Part shown: piece by piece, positions 44,270 to 58,366 of the stretch
How the letters are laid out: every line of letters starts with the position of its first letter
How positions within the stretch are numbered: position 1 is the first letter of the stretch
DNA from: Emmonsiellopsis sp. PD_33
Taxonomy: Eukaryota; Ascomycota; Eurotiomycetes; Onygenales; Ajellomycetaceae
Direction of reading: 5' to 3'
Assembly (NCBI GenBank): GCA_032988165.1
Contig: JANTQF010000144.1
Coordinates: 19,916-83,915 of the forward strand
DNA length: 64,000 bases
Notes under the pieces: model-generated
Told to the model about the DNA's origin: nothing
The model's input: only the letters and a program-made list of their open reading frames with translations
Databases searched by the model: none
Translations under genes and position numbers: made by a program

Positions 44270-47079
44270 TACTTTTTCTCTATAATAAATCCTTCTAGAT
44301 TCTCTTTAAGATAGTCTTCATTCATACAGTACATCTCATAATAAGGTATTTTATATCTCTTAGCAACTATAAGAATCTCCTTCACTTTCTTTTCTTTAAT
44401 ACTGAGCAATTTAATGAGTCATTATATGGCATGAGTGTAGATAAGTGTAGCATCTTTCCAGAGGACTATATTAAGAGTCTTGAGGCTAGCAAATAGGATT
44501 AGTACAGACTTAATTGAGTAATTATAGGTGTACTCAGTGAGTCCATTAATAGCTGTATGCAATTCTTTATCAGGCAGGCCTCACATATTATTATATTATA
44601 TTTCTATGCTAGATTACTTGTCTAGTATTACCATGGCATCTGTAGGTCTAGTGTTATATAGATATATTAGTTGTAGTGTTACCTTAAAGTTATCTAGTAT
44701 ATCTAGGAGTTTTTCTGGTATTATTATTAATTCCTGTAGTTACTCAATCTTCTATCTGATTTACTGCATTAATATCTTTTTAATTATATAGAATAGCATT
44801 TCTTTCTCATTTCAGTAATCTATTAGAATATTTATATTATCATTATTGATTTTACATAGCCAAGCTATACATCATATTACTTGTGTGTGATCTTTATTAG
44901 CCTCAGAGCTCTCTAGCAAAATCTTCTCTCACTAAGCTATAATTTCTTCTATTACTTCTTAGTAGTTAATAAGGTTTTTTATTACTTTCTGTCTGATATC
45001 AACATTCATAAATATAATATAATTATATGAAACACCTAGATCAATTCATTACTAAATAAAGTTCATAGCTTTTTCAAGCTATATATTACTTAATATGATA
45101 ATTATCTTAACTACTTGTTCAGCTTCAGGAGGGTACATCTGCAGAATCTCCTGTGTGAGGAAAGGACTAAATAGGACTTATTAACTTTTATTACTAAGCT
45201 TCTCCTAATTAGACTGTTGATTCTGAGGCTTAAAGACATTATCAGCATTAGTGTCATTAAGTTTTTATAGGGCCCTTTATAATTATCCATCTACCATAAC
45301 AAATATGTTATAGAATGTAGTACTAGATACATGTAGTATTTTAGCTATAATCTCTACCTTATATTACTTTAGCTATTATAGTTTTATAATGTATTTAATA
45401 GCATCTTTATGAATATATACATCTTTATTAGTAGTATTAGAGGTCTCAGTCATATAGATATCCTCTGTGAGATTATTAAGTTACTTCTCCTATCATTCTA
45501 TAATATCTTTAGCTATGCAGTGCAGTTCCTAATTACTTATAACAGTCATCTTATTATATGAAGTGCTCATAGATTTTCAGTCATCTACCACATTGCATAC
45601 TAACTGTGCTTCCATATTATATAGGGTTATGATATATTAGACTACTTTCTTACTTCCCTTAGTAACATATAGTATGAGAGTCTTTATGACAACTATTAAA
45701 GTTTCTATGATAGTTTTATAACTCTCTAATTGTAGGGATGAAGTTTCATTGCACATCTAGTAGTTATTTAAGGGGGCACTGATGCTGATGGAGTTATTAT
45801 TATTAATATATTCTTTATTACTAACATTCTCTGGCATGTCTGTCAGTCTATCAGTTATAACCTAATTATCATTTTGTAGATGTTTAAGAACCTTAATCTC
45901 TATATAGTTAAGTCTCTAAGCTAAGATGTACATCACAGAAGGGTATTCAATATGAAAGAATTAAGTTTGCTTAATTTACTTCTAGTAGTTCTAGTAGTAG
46001 AGGTTATTTATAGTATTTATAATATCTTACTTAGTTATATCTGATAGGAAGATCATGGTGTTCTAGCATTTCCATTCATTCAGTAGAATGTTAATTTCCC
46101 AGTTTTACACTATAACTCTCTAATTTTATAGATGTATATACTACTTCTCATTTATAATATACTTATTTATCTTGTATCTACTTTAAATGTTCAGTGTAGC
46201 TTGCTAGTATGCTTTTCTAGTTGTATATACATCATTATATCTAATCTTACTTTCACTAAGGTGTTTTTCAAGGAAATCACACACTTTATAACCTAGATTG
46301 CAGGAGGTATTTCAGAGGAAGATAGATTTATTTGCATTATTAATTATTTTCATATCACTAGTTTTATTATTCTTATTTTATTTGTCTTTAATCTCATTAA
46401 TCATCATTTCAATCTTAATCTTCAGGTATTCCACTTGAGGCTCTAGTAGGGGTTTTTTTAATCCAGGGCCTTAGAAGTTCCAGCCCTTTCCTGGGTCCAC
46501 ATATATTTTTAGAATTAAAAATTATAAGGAATTTTCAGTAATGAAGGATGCTAAAGTCACATTTTCTTTTTCAGTCTATCTTACTTTATAATCTTTTAGT
46601 TGAGAAACTAGTCTATTATTATGAAGTGTTTAACTACATCTCTAATCTTTCAGATTAATGATGATGGTTTGCAGAGCTAAAACTAATATTATATTAATAA
46701 TTATAATAGGAAATCTGTGATATTTCATATCTATAATAAGTATATTTATTTCCCAGTCTAAGTAACTCAAAGTTTTAAATGTTTATTTCACTTACTCCTT
46801 ATCTACCTTCTCATTTATTATTTTTTATTTCCTCTTTATGTTGTCAGCTCTGCCTGCAGGAGAGCTATTACTAATATTAAGATCTATAAGATTCATTATA
46901 CTGACTGAGAAGTTAATAATTGCCTGGAGTGTTTGATATCTCTTTCTAGGAGTTTTTATTAGTATAAGAGGCATACTAATAGATTCATATTACTTTATAA
47001 TTTTAAATATAAAGGCATTTTTATCTTTAGCCTTTTTAGCTCTATCTTTACCATCATCTTTATTACTGTGGGGTGCCAT
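44270..47079 (-). pseudogene. Unrecognised extra ORF between pol and 3' LTR of element II
   Basis: Minus-strand coding-like region starting with an ATG at 47079 (MAPHSNKDDGKDRAKKAKDK). It is Lys-rich and helical, with segments PRKRYQTLQAIINFSVSIM, LEPQVEYLKIKIEMMINEIK and NLGYKVCDFLEKHLSESKI. Near the lower end comes VKEILIVAKRYKIPYYEMY, which looks like a helix-turn-helix. Stops of transition type are numerous, so frame and ends are approximate. No family was recognised, and no clear similarity to the extra ORF of element I was seen by eye. Confidence 0.45.
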
Positions 47080-47779
47080 GGTGACTTCACATCTTATGAT
47101 ATAAAGATAGGTATGCAAGTATAAGTAGATAGAAGTAAGAAGAGATAATTTTAAGTAAATTATATATATGTGAGATTAATAAAGTGTTATTAGTGAACTT
47201 GCCATAGTAACAGTTATAAATATCTATAGATTTTGAAGGCTAGGTCTCTCAATGTCATGAGAAGTTTCTATATTTAGTGAATGTTTATTTCATATCTTAT
47301 TATGAGAACAGTGTTTACCATGAAAAGTCTATAGCTTTTAGTAAATTCCTTAGTGGGATCATTACATCATACATGTGATGAATACAATCAAAATGATGGA
47401 AGTATACAGTAAATATATTAATAAATAGTAAGATGTAGAATAACTATGAGGAAATATATATCAGAGTTTGAGCAAACTAATAGAATAATACTATTATAAA
47501 TGTAAATGTATGAGTACATGAAGATACTATCTATACAAACTGATATAATAATGAGATAATAGAGATTTTATAAAATAAAGAATTTAATCAGGCAATAAAG
47601 ATATTAATATTATATAGAGATATGAAATCTCTATAGCTAGTAATTACATACTTTCTTTCTAATTTATATTCTGTGAATATTAAAGTACTTTTAAGGTTCT
47701 TTTAGGTTTTTTAGAAGGCTAGGCTATTACTTTTATAGAGCAGCCTCATTATAATCTTATTAGTAATATAGATTCTTCC

Positions 47780-50700
47780 TAATCATACTTATATTATTAT
47801 ATAAGCTCTTTTACCTCTTAGAGAGTATACTCTAAGTACTATCTATCTTCTTCTAAATTGTAGCTCTTCCATCTTATGAGGTATTCAACCTTATTACTAC
47901 ATTTAAGAGTCTTTATTCATTTTATCATTATTTTTTCTATCTCATATAATTTTCATTCATCTGAATTTTCTTTCATTGTAATAGAGCCTGATGTCAGCAG
48001 AGTGCACCCAAAGGGGTCTTCCTCCTATGAGGTAGATTTCAGATGGGTGATGAAAATCACAGAGTATATATAGAAGTATGCTAAAAAGTTCAGAAGGTAG
48101 GTAAGGCTATCAACTCAGCAGTAAATTATGAAGAAGCTTGCATACTGAGGAGTAAACTTATTATAAATCTAAAGTAGTAATATATTATATTCTTTATCAA
48201 TTCAGAGGATCACCTTGTCATCTGTAGCAAAAAACCTTAAAGTATACTTCTTATTGTAGTATTTCTTTATAAATATCACTACTGTGTGGAGTGCCTCATT
48301 CACATCAAGACAGCTAGAGAAATCCTGAGAACTTTAATTTTGAAATGCCTGTGCTAGCTGAAGCAGCATTTTAAGCTTCTAGTCATACATATATTAATAA
48401 GGAGATATCCCTGTCACTAATGCTATAATACTATTGAAGAGTACTTAAAGTGAGAGGATTGAGTCCTCTTATTACTATGAATCTTTCAGGGCTATAATTA
48501 TATATTAGAGAGTAATCTCATACATTTAGTTTGTAATCTCTAATTGACTGTCTACTTAGGAATGATAAGCTATGATGTAGAGGAGATCTACCCCTAGAGA
48601 CTTAAAGATTATTACTCAGAAATTACTGAGAAACTTCTTATCTCTATCTGAGATAATATAAGATAGTATGCTCTAATCACTCATCACTAATTACTTAATA
48701 AATAGCTTGACTCAGAATTCTGCATTTTAATTCTGACATCCTGAGATGAAGGCTGTCCTCTTGCTTGCCTTGCAAGTAATAGTTATGCTAGTATTAAATT
48801 ATCTCTTGAGGAGACTAAGGATAATATCAATTATAACTATATGGAATAGGAATAATTTCATAATAATTAGCTGTAATGTACTATATAGCTTGTAACATCA
48901 AGTAGCATTCTGTAGGTAGCTGAGACAGTAATAAATATATTCCTTAATAAGGTAAGTTTTCTTATAAATTGATAGGCTATTCAGCTTCTCTATAATTCAT
49001 TATAGTTCAAGGTGTGCATCTGAGTATGCAATTTTGATGACATTATTAATAAGAGGCTAGAGCATGTAGAGCTGTGCAGTGTTCTTATAATTATAATATA
49101 ATAGATTATCATCAGAGTTGATATGATATAATAACTTAATCTAGTTCTCCACTGATAGTATATTATTTACCTTTATAATGTCTAAGATTATAGCCAGCCT
49201 TGAGTCTTACTAATAGGCATCTAAAAATCTTTATTAAAACTATAGGAATATTATAACTATTATAGCTGTATAATTTATTAGAAATGCATCTATAGCCTCA
49301 GCTGCTAGATCTTTTAGAGGCTCATTCTAATCTATAGGTACATCTGACTGCAATTAAGATAGGGTATTTAAGATAATGTGTGTGCAGCTAGGTTTATAAA
49401 ATATCTATAGATTAAATCACTATATGTATTGAATAGCTTGAATGAGCCTTAAGTTGAGCTTATCTATAAATGAGATAGTTAGTGATATCTATCTGATGAT
49501 CTATAGTGTGACTAAGTAATTAGTATATATAATTACTAAAAGTTCTGTGACTTCAACTATATATTGTACTTTTTTAAGTGCTCAGACCAGACATATAATC
49601 TCTAGTTCTATTAGCTAGTATCTGATTTCTACTAATATTAGAATTTTAGAGAGGAATATAATTGATTCTACTATCATTAATAGAGGTAAGGTCTCAAAGT
49701 CTAGGGTCTTTCCATGCTATATGTTCTTAAGTGGTGCTTATTCTGATTTTACATGAAATATCATCATTTTGAAGCCTCTTTATTTCAAAGTATCAACATT
49801 GAAGAAGAGGTATTACATATTATCATAATATACTAGAAATAGATCCTTAGCAAATATTATCTATATATCCTTAAATGCCTTCTCTTCTTTTTCTGTAAGC
49901 TTTTTAAGAGGTATTTAGATGAAGAATTAAGTCTATAGTCTTCTTTTTACTAGCACATTCTTTAGGAGTATTATCTTGTGCACCTGTAGAGATTCTATGT
50001 GATAGGCATAAAAAGGTATGTAGTTTCACAGCCATCTAGTTATCCTAAGATAAATCTTCAGGTTCTTTAGGTTTTTTAAGAATATAATCTTTGCTAGTGC
50101 AGCAATCTGATCATCCATTAATGTGAGGCCTAGAAATGAGATCTTATACTCTAGTAGTCTGACTGAAGGGAAGCTAATAAACACTTTCTTTAGGTTGATG
50201 ATAATATTTTTATTATAAAACAGGCTAAAGATCTTTCTTAGATATTTATTATATTTTTTTATGATAATACTTGTGGTGACTAGATCATCAATATAGTAGT
50301 AAATGAACTTCTTGAATTTTTTCAGGAAGAGGTTGATATTGTGCTGTACATATACTGGTGAGTTTATATATCTTATTATAATAATTGAGGATATCTCTTG
50401 TCTGTGATGTAATACAATTAATAAGTATTATTAGTAGTTATAGTGGACTCTCTATTAGTAGAAGAAGCTTATATAATTAAGAATAGTAATATAGTAGTAT
50501 TTTTTCATGGAGTTAATGACCTCTGTCTGCTGTATCATTAGATATATATTGGGCTTAACTATCTTATTAAGCTCTCTAATATTAATTACAGGATAGCTCT
50601 TTCATACTCTGTTGACCTTCTTTCATACTATAAACACTAAATATTCTAAGAGAGTGTGGTTTATTGCCCATTCCATGCATTCTTAGGCATGCAGTTTATT

Positions 50701-51740
50701 GAAGAGCTCATCTATAACCTTATAGTTCTTCTGGCCCAGAGAATATACTTTTACCTATATCTAGAGTTTATAATTTTTTAGTGGTAAGAGGGGAATTTGC
50801 ATCTACTTCTCCTCTAGCAGGTTCATAATATTACTGTGGTCTTCCCAGATTTCAGAAAATTCATTATAGATTTATATGAAGTATTTTATGATTTCCTCAT
50901 TACTATAAATTATTATACTATTAGGTAGTTTTACTTTCACCTCTATGGGGTTAATATTAATGATATGTAGGGATTCCTCTAGTAACTTTAGTATGTCTAG
51001 ATTGTCATTTAGCTTCTATTAGAGTTATTATTTAGAGAGGCTGAGAGCTAATAATTCTATTATGAGATTAATTAAGTATGTACTAGTAGTATCATACTCT
51101 CTGAGAGTACTGATATGAAATCTCTATAGAATTATAATTTACCTATCTATATTATTAATGACATGGGCAAATAGGAGATTATGATCCATAATTTGTACAT
51201 ATACCTGTAATGGTAGTATTATGAGGTCAAAGATGTAGTCTCTATCTATTAGTAGTTACTTCTCTTTATTAAGGTAGCATTTAAGGAGAATTCTCACCTC
51301 TGATCTGAATGGAATGATGATTTTAGCATTTAAATACACTAGTTTGATAGTCTGATAATCTTTTCTTGGTGTCACTGAGATCTTAATTTCTATATTCTTA
51401 TACAATTTTATTTGTAGCATTCTCTTATCTAGGTCTATAGTAATACTCTCTAGTGCCATGTTGTCTATACTAAGCAGCAGGTTGATATAAAGGTTGTTAA
51501 TGATATATATCTTTACTAAAATCTGAGTAAGTACTAGTATGTGTTCTTTATCTAGTAAAACTACTAGTAATATAAGTGGAATTATAATCATCTCAGAGGA
51601 TTCTGTAGAGTCTCTAATACCTCTAACTGGTATTCACAGGTATGTCAGGTGTACTAGTATTTTATTATATTATTACTTAAGAAACTTCTTGCTGATAAGG
51701 GTCATTATGTAACCTGAATCTACACATATTAATAATAACT
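47780..51740 (-). pseudogene. pol of element II (protease, RT, RNase H, integrase, chromodomain), inactivated
   Basis: Minus-strand reading shows a retropepsin at about 51700 (LLLICVDSGYIMTLISKKFL) and LLLSIDNMALESITIDLDKR. The RT keeps YYIDDLVTTS at about 50270-50305, followed by INLKKVFISFPSVRLLEYK and YLRITRWL.NYIPFYAY. RNase H shows LVWALKKVQYIVEVTELLVIIYTN. The integrase has ISDRDKKFLSNF at about 48640-48670 and AYHS.VDSQLEITN (Glu kept). A chromodomain (KVEYLIRWKSYNLEEDR) lies at about 47800-47920. Many stops interrupt the frame, but the RT catalytic aspartates survive. Confidence 0.78.
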
Positions 51741-52239
51741 TGAAGTTATCTTGGTAGAATGTCATAATAGTAATATACTTCTAGTTATAGAATATATATT
51801 CATATAGTGTATTTAAATCAGCTGATTACTGAGATACTATTACTTGTAATGTAAAGTTAGAGCTCATATGGAAGATCTATACTAGAGTTATCATACAAGT
51901 CTTCAGATACTTATATAGATTGTTGTATGAATTAAATACTTCTCTATATCTATAATAAGTGACTATTGTGAGATCCACATGAAATGTATTTACCTCTAGA
52001 TTATATATACTATTATTATATAATTATTCCTGTGGATTATTTATAGGCATTTCTACATCATTATAGTAAGGGTTGAACTTTACCTTCTAATCATATGAAT
52101 CTTCCATGGCCTCCTCTGATTTCTTTAGGTTAGTATGAAATACTACCTGTTTGCATGGCTACTGATTTCATGGCTGTCTACCAGACTAGGTTATATTTTT
52201 ACTAGTAGATGCTAAGAGCTAAAGTTATTGTTTTAGGGC

Positions 52240-53046
52240 TAGTAATTTAAGATGATCTTACTGAGCTTTACCTTGATAGTTTCCATTATACTGGTTGTAG
52301 CAGCTAGTGTAATTATATTAATTGTTGTTTTTATTGTAGCTGCCACAGTACTGTTTGTTAGTATAATCCTGGGTCTGATACCTAGGCTAGTACTACTAGT
52401 AAGCAAGCCATTTAAATTAGCAGGGATATAATCCTCTACCACAGCCACAATAATTACTCTGAGGAGTAAAGTTACTATGATAGAATCTATACTGATTATA
52501 TATACTATTTGCATAATGATTATTACTTGTGAACTGATCTATTTAGTTAGTCTGCTTGTGATAAATAATCTCTATAAACTTCTTAATGATTATATCCTCT
52601 TTTAGTTTATTAATAGTGGCTTGTAGGGTGACATCCAGGTTGTTTCATACATATAGGACTTAGATATACTTGATTTCTCCTTAACTGCAGTGTTTTACAG
52701 CTGTAGAGATATTAAGAATGTAAGAGGTTAAACTGCATTTATTATAAAGATTCTAAAGAGAGTACTTGATCTTATTAAGCTTTTATAATATCTAATTACT
52801 CTTAATGTGAAATTACTGTTGGAGAATTTTAATTCATTTATTCATTCTATTATTTATAATGATAAGTTCTATATAGATAATATCATTTAGCTTCTAATTT
52901 CACTAGAATTCTACTTCTTCTTTAAGGTATAAATTTAAATTCTGTTGGATTCTTGCTGCATCCCTAGTTAAAACTGTGACCTTAAGTTGATTTGTGAAAG
53001 TATGTATATCCCTGTAGTAGATCTTGCCTTCTTTATTAATGACATT
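52240..53046 (-). pseudogene. gag of element II, C-terminal part
   Basis: Continues the gag interrupted by element III: minus-strand DNVINKEGKIYYRDIHTFTN, then VTVLTRDAARIQQNLNLYL, a typical fungal Ty3 Gag capsid stretch. The lower end merges with AT-rich decayed sequence before the protease. An apparent 90-codon open frame at 52903-53175 mixes this gag with LTR sequence and is not a real gene. Confidence 0.65.
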
Positions 53047-53051
53047 ATCAC

Positions 53052-53305
53052 TGTGAAGGGCTATGCCCTTATACCCTATATCTGTAGCTTGCCTGAACTT
53101 TGCCCAATCTCTGACTGCCCAATCAGACACCTCCAACCAGGCCTTCATATGAATGTTTATCTGCTCTGACCTCATGTAATTCCCTTCTATTTATATTGCA
53201 CAATCTTGTGATTCCTTTTTCTTTTTCCTTCCTTTCTCTAGTGATTACAATCTTGATTCTAGTATATAGCTCACATGATTCACTTATCAGAGTGTGCCTG
53301 TTACA
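53052..53305 (+). repeat. 5' LTR of element III
   Basis: 254 bp, start TGTGAAGGGCTATGCCC, end TGTGCCTGTTACA. Differences from the 3' LTR are mostly transitions. Confidence 0.93.
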
Positions 53306-53602
53306 TTTTGTAATTGCTCACTTAATCTCTTCTTAGAGATCCTCATTATATTTGCCCTCTGAATGTGATTCACATGTATAGTAGATTTCTCTGAATGTGA
53401 CCTACACATACAGCAAACTCTTCTGAAATCTGAAATACAACTTGCCCAGCTCAGCTCCACCAGATGATGTGTCAGTGAAAGGCCCTAAAGTCCTGATGGT
53501 CTGTATTGATATCTCATGAGATTTTCCTCTGAACTTTCTGAATCCTCTGAACTTTCTGAATCCTCTGAACTCTCTGAATCTGAATAATCTTTTAAATCCA
53601 TC

Positions 53603-54721
53603 ATGAATATGGACCCTCTATGTGAAGATAGCACCCCTCCTCAGAGCTCTGATGCTGAATTCTGAAACTTCATTCAACAGCTTGCAAACAAGATTGACCT
53701 CATCACTGAATAAAATTGTATGCTTGTACTGACTTCAGCTCCTATTCTGACTCCTACTCACCTGACTGCTCCTTTTGAGGACTTCCTGAGATACCCAAAA
53801 GAAAGGCTTGCCACCCTTGAGAAATTCATGGGCAAACAAGTCTCTGAATACCCTGCCTGGTGCCTCAGTGTGGAGGCCAAAATTGCTTTGGATGGCCTTG
53901 CAATTAGATCTCTTACTGACTAGGCCTGATATATCTACACCTAACTCTCTGGCACTACCATCATCTGATTCCATCCTTAGATGAAGGCTAATGCCAAGCT
54001 CATTCCTATAACCCCTGATGTCATTCTCAACCAGCTTGACATCCTTTTCTCTAACCCTTCAGTGGCCTAAAAGGCCCTAACCTGGCTGCACAGTGTTCAT
54101 CAGAAAACTGATCCACTCTCTATCTTTCTTCTGAGATTCAATCAGAAGATTCTGAAAGCCAGTAATTAGCTATAGAATGATACTGTTAAGAAGGCCCTAC
54201 TTAAAAAGGCCATCAAGTTTGAACTCCTACAGCAAACTGTTGCCTCTATTGAACCCCCCATGTACCTCAAATATTATATGAAGCTCTATAGCATAGAGAA
54301 CAATCTATCTGAGATCAAGACTATTCAGGGCTGAATCCATGGTAGTGCTCCTACTACCTCTAGGGAGGCCTTCCCCAAGATCTCTCTACCAAAGAACCTA
54401 AATGCTATGAATTGGATGCCTACAAGGCCCACTTGTGTGAATGCATTTCACATCCTAAATATAACTACCACTATCATTATTGACTGCCACACCCAAGATG
54501 TCTACATTAACTGCAACAAACCTGGGCACAGAGCTGCCAACTGCTGTGGAACCCATATTCCCCTGAAACTGCTTGTATAGTTCACAAACATACAAATTAA
54601 GCCTGAAGAGGAGGAAGACTTTAAAGATGTCAAGTCAGACTTGGGAAAAGACTAGCTTCTGTGTGAAATCACAAGTAGAAGCTCCTAGAGTTAGATAGGA
54701 AGACCTTTGAAAAGAAAATGA
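53603..54721 (+). pseudogene. gag of element III with damaged CCHC zinc knuckle
   Basis: About 373 codons in one frame, starting MNMDPLCEDSTPPQ, with transition-type stops. Capsid-like stretches are FEDFLRYPKERLATLEKF and ALTWLHSVHQKTDPL. The nucleocapsid knuckle at about 54500-54545 reads YINCNKPGHRAANC: the first Cys of CX2CX4HX4C is Tyr (TGC to TAC). The frame ends in a TGA at 54719 that overlaps the ATG of pol (ATGA). Confidence 0.8.
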
Positions 54722-57700
54722 CTGTTCTGATAATTCTTGTACCTACTGTAGTTAATTGTTCCTTTAATATGAATGCTATGGTGAATAGTAGTTGCTGTTA
54801 CTATTCAATAATTCACCCTTACATGGTTAACTGTCATAATCTCCTGTGTATTCTAATCAACCCCTAAAAGATTGAAGGTGTCAATGGTAACACAGGCAGC
54901 TTTATACAAAACATGGTGAAGCTTGATGTTGATGTTAGTGGATTTCTCTGAGAAAACACCTATATATATGAGATTGAGAATCTCCCATATGACTTCATAC
55001 TAGGCCTATTATAGCTATCTGAACATCAAGCTTTCATTGATGCTTGCAACTGATACATCATATTCTCTGGAGACATCTATATCTCCAAAAAAGACATTCA
55101 TAAGACTGCTGACCTTTACCAAATCTCCATTAATACCTATAACCTCCTCTAAAGCTGCAATCAGAAATTTAAGTCCCAATCTCCTATTGAAATCTTCACT
55201 GCTAGCATGGCCAACATAGAGAAGGCTCTCTTATAACTCTCTAAGAAGTTGAAGATCAATCCTATGACAGTCCTCCCTCTGTAATACCACAAATTCCTTG
55301 ATGTTTTTAACCATAAGGCTGCTGAGAAGCTTCTGCCATTCCACAGTGTGCATGACTATCATATTGAATTTGAGAAGACAGATGGTAAAGACCCTCAGTC
55401 ACCCTGAGGATCACTATACAATATATCATGTGATGAACTGCTTGTGCTCTGCAAGACCCTTAATGACCTTCTGAATAAGGGTTTCATTTAAGTTAGCAAT
55501 TTACCTGTGGGTGCACCCATACTCTTCACAAAAAAGCCAGGTAGAGACCTCTAGTTCTATGTCAACTATTAGGGCCTCAACTACCTCACCTGAAAAGATT
55601 ATTACTCATTATCATTAATCAATGAGACTCTTGAATGGATCAGCCAAGTCAAGTAGTTCACAAAGCTGGATGTCATTTCCACATTCTATAAGATCTGAAT
55701 TGCAGAAGGAGATGAATGGCTAACTGCCTTTTACATGAGATATAATCTATTTGAATGGATAGTTACCCCCTTTAGCCTCATAAATACCCTAAGCACCTTT
55801 CAGAAATACATTAACTAGGCCTTATAAGACTATTTAGATGAATTTGCTTCTACCTACCTCAATGACATCCTCATCTTCACCAATGAATCCCACAAGTAGC
55901 ATTAAGAGCACATCTGAAAAGTCCTTACCCACCTCCACAAACACAGTCTTCCAATTAACATTAATAAATTTACCTTCAAAGTCCAGGAGATGACCTACCT
56001 CAGCTTCATTATAGAGGTGGAGAAGGGAGTCTGTATGGACCCCAAGAAGATTGCTGCTATCCTTAAATGGGAGGCCCTTACAACTATAAAAAACATGCAA
56101 GACTTCCTAGGATTTGTAAATTTCTACTGATGCTTCATTCAGGATTTTTCTGATATTATCTAATTACTGACTGATCTCACATGTAAAGATCAGCAGTTTC
56201 AATGGTCTAAGGAAGCAGACAAGGCATTTATATACCTTAAGTAAATGTTCATCTTCACCTCAATGCTCATCATATTTGACTCTAACTACCTGATGATAGT
56301 TGAAATAGACTCTTCTAGTTACATCACAAGTAGTACTCTCATGCAATGGGATAATAAAGGTATCTTATGATCCTGTACATTCATGTCCAAGAAGCTCAGC
56401 CCTGCTGAAGCCAACTATGAGATCTATGACAAGAAACTCCTCATTATCATTTAATATCTAGAAGAATGAGACTCTGAACTCTGCAGCATGAAAGACTTCA
56501 AAATTGTCATAGATCATAAGAACCTCTGATATTTCACAATAATCTATAAACTCTCTGAATGCTAGATATGCTGAGTCAAGTTCCTCAGCTACTTCCATTT
56601 TATGATCTATTACTGCTCTGGCACAGAGAACTTCATGGCTGATACCCTCTTCTGATGTGAATAGAATATGCCTTCTAAAGACTCTGATACTCACTGGGCA
56701 AACTGCAAACAGAGACTACTAGATTCATAGATCCTCAAAGAATCTGAAGCAATGCTACATAGAGTAATACATACCTCACTTATTACCCTGCTAATCACAA
56801 CTACCTCATCCCCACTTTAGGAACTCTGAGACACTGCTGCTGCCTCCAATGAACACCTTCAGATGATGATCTAGGTCATCTGAGATAAGGCTTGTTATTT
56901 TCCATCTAAACTCCAAGCCCATGTTGATATCACTGAATGCTTCATAGACTCTGACTCCTGACTATACTTCCAGAGGAGGCAGTAAGTTCCTGATTCAGAA
57001 CCATTATACACCCAAATCATGTAAGAAACTCATGATTCTCTGATGACCAGCTATTTAAACTGTGAAGTACTCTACTAAATTTTATCCTGAGATTTCTACT
57101 GGCCTAATATATCTCAGAGCATCTAACAGTTCACCTGGAACTGCAATATCTGCTAATCTGTCATCACCTGGTAAGACTACTGCTAAGGTCTACTCAAATC
57201 TCTTCTGATCCCTAAATGTGTCTGGCACAATGTTGCCATCAATTTTGCAGTAAACCTCCCTATAAGTGATGGCTGTAAGAATATTCTTATCATTATTGAC
57301 TACCTCAGTAAAGATGTTATCCTTAAACCCTATGTGAAGATGAATGTGCCCATAGTGGCTGAAGCCTTCCTCTGAAGTCTGTTTTATTACTAGTATGATC
57401 TATCCTGTATAATTATCTTAGATCATGAAACCCAGTTTATTGGAGCTATCTGAATCTGAATCTATCAGCTCCTCAAGATCTCCTAACACCTCTTGACTAC
57501 TTATCACTCCAAAACTAATAGTAGTATTGAATGTATGATCCAGACAATTAAGAACTACCTTCAAAAGTTCTATTCATATGCCCAGGATGACTGGAATGAA
57601 CTCCTCCTGCATGCTAAACTTGTAATCAATGGCTGCAATGCTATCAGCACTGGTGTTAGCCTGTTTTTCCTCTTACATGGTTACAATCTTGAAGTTCTTA

Positions 57701-58356
57701 ATCTTGCTGAATTACTCAAACCTTCTGTTTCACCCTATAGTTTGATCCAAATTGTGGACACCATCATCTCAAAACTCCAGTAAGTCTGTGAGTGAGCTAA
57801 ATCCTTCATGGCCAGTGCTCAGTAAGACCAACAGAACTGTGTGAATGCCTACTGAAATCCTGCTGAATGCTATGAGGTGGATGATAAGATCTAGCTAGAC
57901 CTCTGAAATATTACAATTAATTGCCCATTTTGCATGCTTGACTATTAATATACTAAGTATACTGTTGTTGAAGTCCTGAGAAGTCATAACTACTATCTTG
58001 ACACACCACCTGGGATTCATAACATGTTTTATATGAACCTACTCTGCAAGGCCTCTACTAACCCATTCCTCTTATAAGAGATCACCAACTGGCATCTACC
58101 TGACATCATTAGAGAAGACAATGAGGTAGAATACAAGATTGAAGTCATCCTTAACTACTGCTGCTATAGATGAGGATTCCAGTACCTAGTGAAGTGGCTC
58201 AGATATAAGACCTCTTTGTGGGAACTGACCTCTACTCTGCAGGATACTGCCACACTCACCTGTTATAAGGAACTGCACCTGCTTAATAAGACTTCACCCA
58301 TGCTGTGCTGTGCCCAATTCTCTGAACCCTCCTACCTACTCTCTGAAATCAAATAG
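54718..58356 (+). pseudogene. pol of element III (protease, RT, RNase H, integrase, chromodomain), inactivated
   Basis: One frame of 1,213 codons ending in TAG at 58354, just before the purine tract. It shows a protease-like region (YDFILGLL.LSEHQAFIDA), then the RT with FTKLDVISTFYKI, and YLND at 55855-55866 where YLDD is required. Next are DFLGFVNFY.CFIQDFS, RNase H (IFDSNYLMIVEIDSSSY, YEIYDKKLLIII) and the integrase. In the integrase the first Asp of the DDE triad appears as Asn (VAINFAV), while the second Asp (ILDHETQF) and the Glu (SSIECMIQTIKNYL) are kept. A chromodomain (FQYLVKWLRYKTSLWEL) lies at about 58120-58260. Many TGA/TAG codons stand where Arg, Gln or Trp are expected. Confidence 0.85.
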
Positions 58357-58366
58357 GGGGGGATAA

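Noticed and set aside
43877..47079. A DDE transposase gene in the region next to element II's LTR
   Set aside because: The Harbinger transposase was found at 60790-62060; this region lies within the LTRs of element II and shows none of the DDE motifs.
52903..53175. 90-codon minus-strand open frame
   Set aside because: Runs from element II gag into the 5' LTR of the nested element III, so it is a junction artefact of the insertion.
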